This document shows, in pieces, positions 5,961 to 10,123 of a stretch of 10,123 bases of DNA; position 1 is the first letter of the stretch, and each line of letters begins with the position of its first letter. Under the pieces are notes generated by a model. The model was not told the origin of the DNA, ran no database searches, and worked only from the letters and a program-made list of their open reading frames with translations. Location: positions 1 through 10,123 of the forward strand of contig JAZLIL010000164.1 in NCBI GenBank assembly GCA_045617405.1, written 5' to 3'. This DNA is from JAZLIL01 sp045617405 (GTDB lineage: Bacteria > Bacillota > Clostridia > Lachnospirales > Lachnospiraceae). The translations under genes were made by a program, and so were the position numbers.

Positions 5961-5974
5961 TTTCGTGTCATACT
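5946..5974 (+). promoter_or_regulatory. Candidate promoter for asnA
   Basis: TTGCGT (5946-5951) and CATACT (5969-5974) are 17 bases apart, with TGT forming an extended -10. The -35 match is poor. It is well placed, about 35 bases before the AGGAG at 6004-6008. Confidence 0.4.
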
Positions 5975-6015
5975 CAAGTTTGTTGCAGTTAATTTGAAAA
6001 ACGAGGAGTATCGTC

Positions 6016-7026
6016 ATGGGAGTATCATATTTCCCGGAAGGGTATAAGAGTTTTCTTGATGTTAAAGAGACCCAGTTTGCCATCAAGAACATAAAGGATC
6101 ATTTTGAAAGACAGCTTGCCAAGAAGCTGAATCTCTGCAGAGTTTCTGCGCCTATCTTTGTCACACCGGAATCAGGTCTTAATGACAACTTAAACGGCGT
6201 TGAGCGTCCCGTTAAGTTTGACATAAAGGATATGGACGGTCAGGAGGTGGAAATTGTTCATTCACTCGCGAAGTGGAAGAGAATGGCGCTTCGTGATTAC
6301 GGATTCCATTACGGCGAAGGTCTCTACACCGATATGACGGCTATCAGAAGGGATGAAGAGCTTGACAATCTTCATTCGGTCTACGTTGATCAGTGGGACT
6401 GGGAAAAGATCATCAAAAAGGATGAGAGGAACATTGATACTTTGAAGACTGTTGTCAGATGTGTCTATCAGGCGCTCTATGAGACAGAGCATTTCATCTG
6501 TGACAAGTACCCCTACATCGAGCAGATTCTTCCGGAGGATATCTCGTTTATCACAACACAGGAGCTTGAAGATCTCTGGCCCGAGTGTTCACCCAAAGAA
6601 AGAGAAAACAGAATCGTCAGGCGTGAGAAGGCTGTCTTTATCATGAAGATCGGCGACAGGCTTGCTTCGGGCGAACGTCACGACGGAAGGGCTCCGGACT
6701 ACGACGACTGGGAACTCAACGGTGACATTCTTGTCTATTACCCTGTACTTGATATTGCACTTGAACTCTCTTCTATGGGAATCAGGGTTGATGAGGATTC
6801 CATTCTGTCGCAGCTTAAGAAGGCTGACTGCATGGAAAGGGCAGAGCTTTCATTCCAGAAGGCGGTCATCAACAAGGAGCTTCCCTACACAATCGGCGGT
6901 GGAATCGGACAGTCGAGAATCTGTATGTTCTTCCTCAGAAAGTGTCACATCGGTGAGGTTCAGTCTACAGTCTGGCCTTCGCTGACAAGAAAGCTTGCAA
7001 AGGAAAAGGGAGTATCGCTTCTGTAG
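6016..7026 (+). CDS. asnA: Aspartate--ammonia ligase (asparagine synthetase A)
   Basis: This is a full-length 336-residue AsnA, the cytoplasmic enzyme that makes asparagine from aspartate, ammonia and ATP, giving AMP and pyrophosphate. It has the class II aminoacyl-tRNA-synthetase-like fold. Diagnostic stretches are SGLNDNLNGVERPVKFDI (53-70), YTDMTAIRRDEELDNLHSVY (104-123) with VDQWDWE, LASGERHDGRAPDYDDWELN (216-235) and GGGIGQSRICMFFL (294-307), the ATP-site motif near the C-terminus. The start has AGGAG 7 bases upstream and the family-typical opening with FPEGYKSFLDVKETQFAI. I see no T-box leader upstream, although asparagine genes in Firmicutes sometimes have one. It is separated from degV by a terminator and lies 73 bases before secDF, on the same strand. 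Confidence 0.97.
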   Translation: MGVSYFPEGYKSFLDVKETQFAIKNIKDHFERQLAKKLNLCRVSAPIFVTPESGLNDNLNGVERPVKFDIKDMDGQEVEIVHSLAKWKRMALRDYGFHYGEGLYTDMTAIRRDEELDNLHSVYVDQWDWEKIIKKDERNIDTLKTVVRCVYQALYETEHFICDKYPYIEQILPEDISFITTQELEDLWPECSPKERENRIVRREKAVFIMKIGDRLASGERHDGRAPDYDDWELNGDILVYYPVLDIALELSSMGIRVDEDSILSQLKKADCMERAELSFQKAVINKELPYTIGGGIGQSRICMFFLRKCHIGEVQSTVWPSLTRKLAKEKGVSLL

Positions 7027-7050
7027 AGTGTTTAGGCAGAATGCTGCTTT

Positions 7051-7066
7051 GCAGGATATTTCCTGC
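7051..7066 (+). other. Short hairpin between asnA and secDF
   Basis: GCAGGA and TCCTGC form a 6-bp stem with loop TATT, with no T-run after it. A nearby GCAG/CTGC pair (7036-7047) could compete with it. It may be a weak processing or pausing signal. I see no convincing terminator or promoter in this 73-bp gap. Confidence 0.3.
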
Positions 7067-7099
7067 GGTATCTAACTGAATGGTTTTGGAGGATTTGTT

Positions 7100-9427
7100 T
7101 TGGAAAAAGGAAAGGGCGCACTTAAGACAGTAATAGCACTTGCGGTTATCGGACTTTGTTTCTTCGTTGCATGCGTGGGAATGGGTGAAAAAAGGACAGG
7201 TGCATTTGAGAATATAAGACTCGGACTCGATCTCGCCGGCGGTGTCAGCATCACCTATCAGGTTGTTGACAAGGAAGCGACAAAGGCTGAAATCGACGAT
7301 ACGGTTTACAAGATGCAAAGACGTGCAGACAGCTACTCGGCAGAGTCGGTCGTTTACCTTGAAGGTGACGACAGAATCGGTGTCGATGTTCCCGATGTTC
7401 AGAATGCCGAAGAGGTTCTTGAAAGACTTGGAAATGCAGGCACCATTTACTTCATTCCCGGAAAGTCGGCGGCAGGAAATGTTAACATCGGGGTAGGTGT
7501 TTCAGAAGACGGTGAAAGAAAATTCGTCCTTGCAAGACCGATGGAGGACATCATTGCAGACGATGAGGTCATTCTCGACGGTTCATGCATTACAGGTGCC
7601 GAAGCCGGCCTCAGCGGCGACCAGATTAAGAAGGATTACATTGTCGAGCTGAAACTCAATGACAAAGGTATTTCGAAGTTTTCGGAAGCTACAGGGTGGG
7701 CAAGCCGGTATTACGACGGTTCGGGAAGAAACCTTGAGAACCTGATTGCCATTGTTTATGACAGCGAAGTAATCAGTGCGCCTATGGTTTCAACGGTAAT
7801 TGACGGAAACGTGGCCTCAATCACGGGACAGGGAACTCTTGAAGAGGCTGAGAGTCTTGCAACGACAATCCGTGTCGGTGCGCTTCCTCTCGAACTTTCC
7901 GTTCTGCGATACAAGATTGTCGGTGCGAAGCTTGGTGCCGAAGCACTTAACACGAGTCTTCTCGCAGGCATTATCGGTTTTGCGATTGTGGCTCTTTTCA
8001 TGATTGTTATCTACAGACTTCCCGGTTTTGCATCAGCTCTCGCACTTTTCATGTACGTTGCACTTGTTGCGATAGCTATAAGCGGTTTCGAAATTACGCT
8101 GACACTTCCCGGTATTGCGGGCGTTATCCTCTCAGTCGGTATGGCGGTTGATGCGAACGTAGTCATCTTCACAAGAATAAAGGAAGAGCTGGCTCTTGAA
8201 GTCAGTGTCGCCGAGGCGATAAAGACAGGATTCAAGAAAGCACTCACAGCCATTATCGACGGAAATGTCACAACGCTTCTTGCAGCAGGTGTTCTGTTCT
8301 TCATGGGTTCGGGTACGGTAAAGAGCTTTGCACAGACGCTTGCTATCGGTATTGTCATTTCCATGTTTACGGCACTTACCGTTACAAGATTTATTGTAAA
8401 GGCGTTCTACCAGCTTACGGGTGAGAATGTTAAGCTCTACGGTATCAAGAAACCCGGCAGGAAATTTGATTATGTCTCTTTCTTTAAGAAAGGCATTTTG
8501 ATTTCGGGAACTGTTATTCTGATCGGCGTTGTTTTCCTGTTCATCAATAAGGGAACTGCGGGGGAATTCTTCAGCTACAGTCTTGATTTCAGACCCGGTA
8601 CATCTTATGAGGTGACCTTCGATGAGATTCCCGGGGGAATCCAGACAAAGACGGAGGAGCTCTATCAAAAGGTTCTCGGTACTACCGCTGAGGTTGCGAT
8701 AGCAAGCGATACAGGGACTGTCATTGCAAAGAGCCGTGAGCTTTCGACCGAGGAGCAGGCACTGATTAAGGCTGCAATGGTAGAGGAGCTTAACGTAAAG
8801 CCTGAGAATGTGATGACACAGAGCATCAGCGCCACGATAAGTGACGAGATGAAGCGTGATGCGCTCATCGCCGTGTGCGTTGCAACAGCGATAATGCTCA
8901 TTTATATCTGGATCAGATTCAGTCATTTCACATTTGCAGTAAGCGCAATCCTTGCACTTATTCACGATGTTCTGATAGTTGCACTTCTTTATGCTATATT
9001 TAAGAATGTGCTTCCCGTCGGAACAAACTTTATCGCCTGCCTTCTGACAATAGTAGGTTACTCGATTAATGCGACGATTATTATTTTCGACCGTATCAGG
9101 GAGAACATGAAGGAGCTTCAGAGCGGACCGAAGATCGGTTACAAGGCAAAGAGGCGTGCACCTCTTTCGCCCGAAAGGATTATGGAAGTTGTCAACGCAA
9201 GTATTTCGGAGACATTTACCAGATCGCTCAATACATCGTTAACAACCTTCATTATGGTATTTTTCCTTGCAATTCTCGGTGTGAGCTCGGTAAGGGAGTT
9301 CGCGATACCTCTGATGGCAGGTATCGTATTCGGAGGTTTTTCATCAGTCTGCATCACCGGTCCGCTCTGGTATTACCTTGGCGGCAGGAAGGGAATTGAA
9401 GAAGACGAAGAGGATAGCATGCCGTGA
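7100..9427 (+). CDS. secDF: Fused protein translocase subunit SecDF
   Basis: This 775-residue membrane protein is a natural SecD-SecF fusion, which uses the proton gradient to help SecYEG pull exported proteins across the membrane. The SecD half has TM1 (about 10-27), the LGLDLAGG motif (41-48), a large extracytoplasmic domain to about 280, then TM2-TM6. These include GMAVDANVVIF (347-357), whose D351 is the conserved proton-pathway aspartate. The SecF half begins with a TM at about 464-483, then SLDFRPGT (494-501, a variant of the usual DFxGGT), a smaller loop domain and five TMs with HDV (622-624) and GYSINATIIIFDRIREN (653-669). The usual SecF aspartate in GYSIND is alanine here (A659). 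The start is TTG, fixed by GGAGGA 6 bases upstream and by the positively charged MEKGKGALK before TM1. The acidic tail (EEDEED) is in the cytosol. Confidence 0.95.
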   Translation: MEKGKGALKTVIALAVIGLCFFVACVGMGEKRTGAFENIRLGLDLAGGVSITYQVVDKEATKAEIDDTVYKMQRRADSYSAESVVYLEGDDRIGVDVPDVQNAEEVLERLGNAGTIYFIPGKSAAGNVNIGVGVSEDGERKFVLARPMEDIIADDEVILDGSCITGAEAGLSGDQIKKDYIVELKLNDKGISKFSEATGWASRYYDGSGRNLENLIAIVYDSEVISAPMVSTVIDGNVASITGQGTLEEAESLATTIRVGALPLELSVLRYKIVGAKLGAEALNTSLLAGIIGFAIVALFMIVIYRLPGFASALALFMYVALVAIAISGFEITLTLPGIAGVILSVGMAVDANVVIFTRIKEELALEVSVAEAIKTGFKKALTAIIDGNVTTLLAAGVLFFMGSGTVKSFAQTLAIGIVISMFTALTVTRFIVKAFYQLTGENVKLYGIKKPGRKFDYVSFFKKGILISGTVILIGVVFLFINKGTAGEFFSYSLDFRPGTSYEVTFDEIPGGIQTKTEELYQKVLGTTAEVAIASDTGTVIAKSRELSTEEQALIKAAMVEELNVKPENVMTQSISATISDEMKRDALIAVCVATAIMLIYIWIRFSHFTFAVSAILALIHDVLIVALLYAIFKNVLPVGTNFIACLLTIVGYSINATIIIFDRIRENMKELQSGPKIGYKAKRRAPLSPERIMEVVNASISETFTRSLNTSLTTFIMVFFLAILGVSSVREFAIPLMAGIVFGGFSSVCITGPLWYYLGGRKGIEEDEEDSMP

Positions 9428-9437
9428 TAATTTTGGC

Positions 9438-9456
9438 GGGGACAGTTTGGGGACAG
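9438..9456. repeat. GGGGACAG direct repeat downstream of secDF
   Basis: GGGGACAG occurs at 9438-9445 and again at 9449-9456, an 11-bp period. Similar GGGGACAG-rich runs are found beside transposase genes and REP-like elements in many bacteria. Here they lie between the end of secDF and the broken end of the minus-strand gene, so they may be the scar of a mobile element. No transposase is visible. Confidence 0.5.
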
Positions 9457-9489
9457 CGGTCATTTCCTTCTTTGCAGATGAAAAATCGA

Positions 9490-9921
9490 CTATGTTTGCT
9501 GTCTGTCCGGGAACGGGATCGGGCGTTTCGGCCTCTTCCAAAAGCAAATACTGCTTTCTTTTTCAACCTGGACAAATATAGTATTGTTGGCGATCAGATG
9601 ATTTAGAAACTCATTCATAAGCACAGTTTCAAAAACCGTAAACCGGACGTAAGGATATTTGTTCCGGATATCATTCATTACCCCCAGAGCATCCCCGGAG
9701 TAATCGGGTCGGTAATCCATCTTCAAAATGCCATCTGACAGGCTATAGGTATCATATCCCTGACGGATCAGCTGCCCATCATTCACAAGACTGCCGAGAA
9801 TCCAGTTATAAGTACCATCCGACAAATCTGCTTTTAAGTTTCTAAGCATGCCAACAAGCTCTTTGCGTGAATAAACGTCTTTTTCCGTAAAGTCATCAAC
9901 TAAAGCTTCATACCACTGCAT
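9490..9921 (-). CDS. DUF6577/AbiEi-like winged-helix protein, C-terminally truncated
   Basis: This 143-residue protein has an N-terminal helix-turn-helix-like region (KDVYSRKELVGMLRNLKADL, then SDGTYNWILGSLVNDGQLIR, with YDTYSLSD as the wing). It continues as MNDIRNKYPYVRFTVFETVL and MNEFLNHLIANNTIFVQVEK. This resembles, from memory, DUF6577 proteins related to AbiEi, the antitoxin of type IV toxin-antitoxin systems. Relatives run on for roughly another 80 residues after VQVEK; here the sequence turns into SSICFWKRPKRPIPFPDRQQT and stops. The tail is rich in R and P and its DNA is more GC-rich, so a frameshift or rearrangement near 9535-9565 is likely. The start is secure: AAAGGAGG 7 bases upstream. 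No AbiEii-type nucleotidyltransferase toxin follows; secDF lies there, convergent. The family call is tentative. Confidence 0.6.
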   Translation of the reverse strand: MQWYEALVDDFTEKDVYSRKELVGMLRNLKADLSDGTYNWILGSLVNDGQLIRQGYDTYSLSDGILKMDYRPDYSGDALGVMNDIRNKYPYVRFTVFETVLMNEFLNHLIANNTIFVQVEKESSICFWKRPKRPIPFPDRQQT

Positions 9922-9939
9922 TATACGACCTCCTTTGGT

Positions 9940-10122
9940 TCAATAGTCGTCATAAACAGCATCGATTTGCCGATGTATGGCGGTATATCTCTTTCCCCAA
10001 GGAATCGCATTCAAAATCGAAAAAACGGACGATACAATATATTGTGTAATCGAGTTTAACGTGTGCGTTTTTAATGTTTTATCAAAAACGCACACGTTAA
10101 ACTTGATTGTTGAATCTGGTTT
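9940..10122 (-). CDS. C-terminal fragment of an unrecognised protein, entering from the right edge
   Basis: A minus-strand frame is open from the window edge for 60 codons and ends with TGA at 9942-9940. The stop lies 18 bases before the ATG of the DUF6577-like gene, with that gene's AAAGGAGG in between, which is normal operon spacing. The visible C-terminus includes TQYIVSSVFSILNAIPWGKR and YTAIHRQIDAVYDDY, which look like real amphipathic protein sequence. I do not recognise the family. Residues 5-25 of the visible part are encoded by the two arms and loop of a 25-bp inverted repeat, which is odd for coding DNA. So the coding status of the right-hand half is less certain than that of the last 35 residues. 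Confidence 0.5.
   Translation of the reverse strand, partial: KPDSTIKFNVCVFDKTLKTHTLNSITQYIVSSVFSILNAIPWGKRYTAIHRQIDAVYDDY
10048..10108. repeat. 25-bp near-perfect inverted repeat with 11-base loop
   Basis: The left arm (10048-10072) and right arm (10084-10108) pair over 25 bases with a single mismatch (a G-T pair at 10052/10104). The core AGTTTAACGTGTGCGTTTTT and its complement are perfect over 20 bp. There is no T-run on either side, so it is not an ordinary terminator. A separate 12-bp palindrome ACAATATATTGT lies just left of it (10034-10045). Both are inside the open minus-strand frame. Confidence 0.85.
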
Positions 10123-10123
10123 T

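Noticed and set aside
5834..6015. A T-box or other amino-acid-sensing leader upstream of asnA.
   Set aside because: No T-box consensus (AGGGTGGNACCGCG-like) or large specifier stem is present; the gap holds only the degV terminator, degenerate repeats and a candidate promoter.
8132..8965. A 277-codon open frame on the minus strand inside secDF.
   Set aside because: It lies opposite a clear conserved gene and its cysteine- and serine-rich product matches no family; it is a byproduct of secDF codon use.
9921..10010. A 29-codon minus-strand ORF whose TAA overlaps the ATG of the DUF6577-like gene (TAATG).
   Set aside because: It has no ribosome binding site, a stop directly before its ATG, and it overlaps the more protein-like open frame entering from the right.

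Overview
The window looks like chromosomal core sequence of a low-to-moderate GC Firmicute, most likely a clostridial, Lachnospiraceae-like organism. The evidence is strong AGGAGG-type ribosome binding sites before nearly every gene, a tRNA gene with no encoded CCA, a fused SecDF translocase, an AsnA-type asparagine synthetase, a DegV protein, and a radical-SAM/DUF4130 gene pair typical of Clostridia. The family assignments are made from remembered motifs, not from searches.

Left part (1-1740): a minus-strand transcription block runs from a consensus promoter (871-899) through tRNA-Thr(CGU) and a Rho-independent terminator to a short amidohydrolase gene whose reading frame stops earlier than the family norm. 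Divergent from it is a PlsC-type acyltransferase, a membrane phospholipid synthesis enzyme with an N-terminal membrane anchor.

DNA-repair block (1740-4275): a two-gene operon encodes a radical-SAM protein with a C-terminal helix-hairpin-helix (of the kind annotated as 'putative DNA modification/repair radical SAM protein') and its usual DUF4130 partner. Its promoter carries two near-consensus Firmicutes LexA (SOS) boxes. They flank the -10 element with centres 31 bp apart, which is about three helical turns. The radical-SAM protein also carries an unusual ~100-residue low-complexity insert built partly from 14-residue tandem repeats. This is the most interesting system in the window: a biochemically uncharacterised repair pair with visible SOS control signals.

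Middle part (4200-7030): an intergenic patch of hairpins and 38-bp tandem repeats leads to a small CYTH triphosphate hydrolase gene, then a DegV fatty-acid-binding protein. After degV comes an intergenic region with a good terminator, which has a competing upstream hairpin, and degenerate ~35-bp repeats. Then comes asnA (aspartate-ammonia ligase).

Right part (7030-10123): a fused secDF starts at TTG and is followed by a GGGGACAG direct repeat. The far right is different in character. On the minus strand lie a C-terminally broken DUF6577/AbiEi-like gene and, upstream of it, the C-terminal end of an unrecognised gene that enters from the right edge. A 25-bp inverted repeat sits inside that open frame. 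This end looks like accessory DNA with rearrangements.
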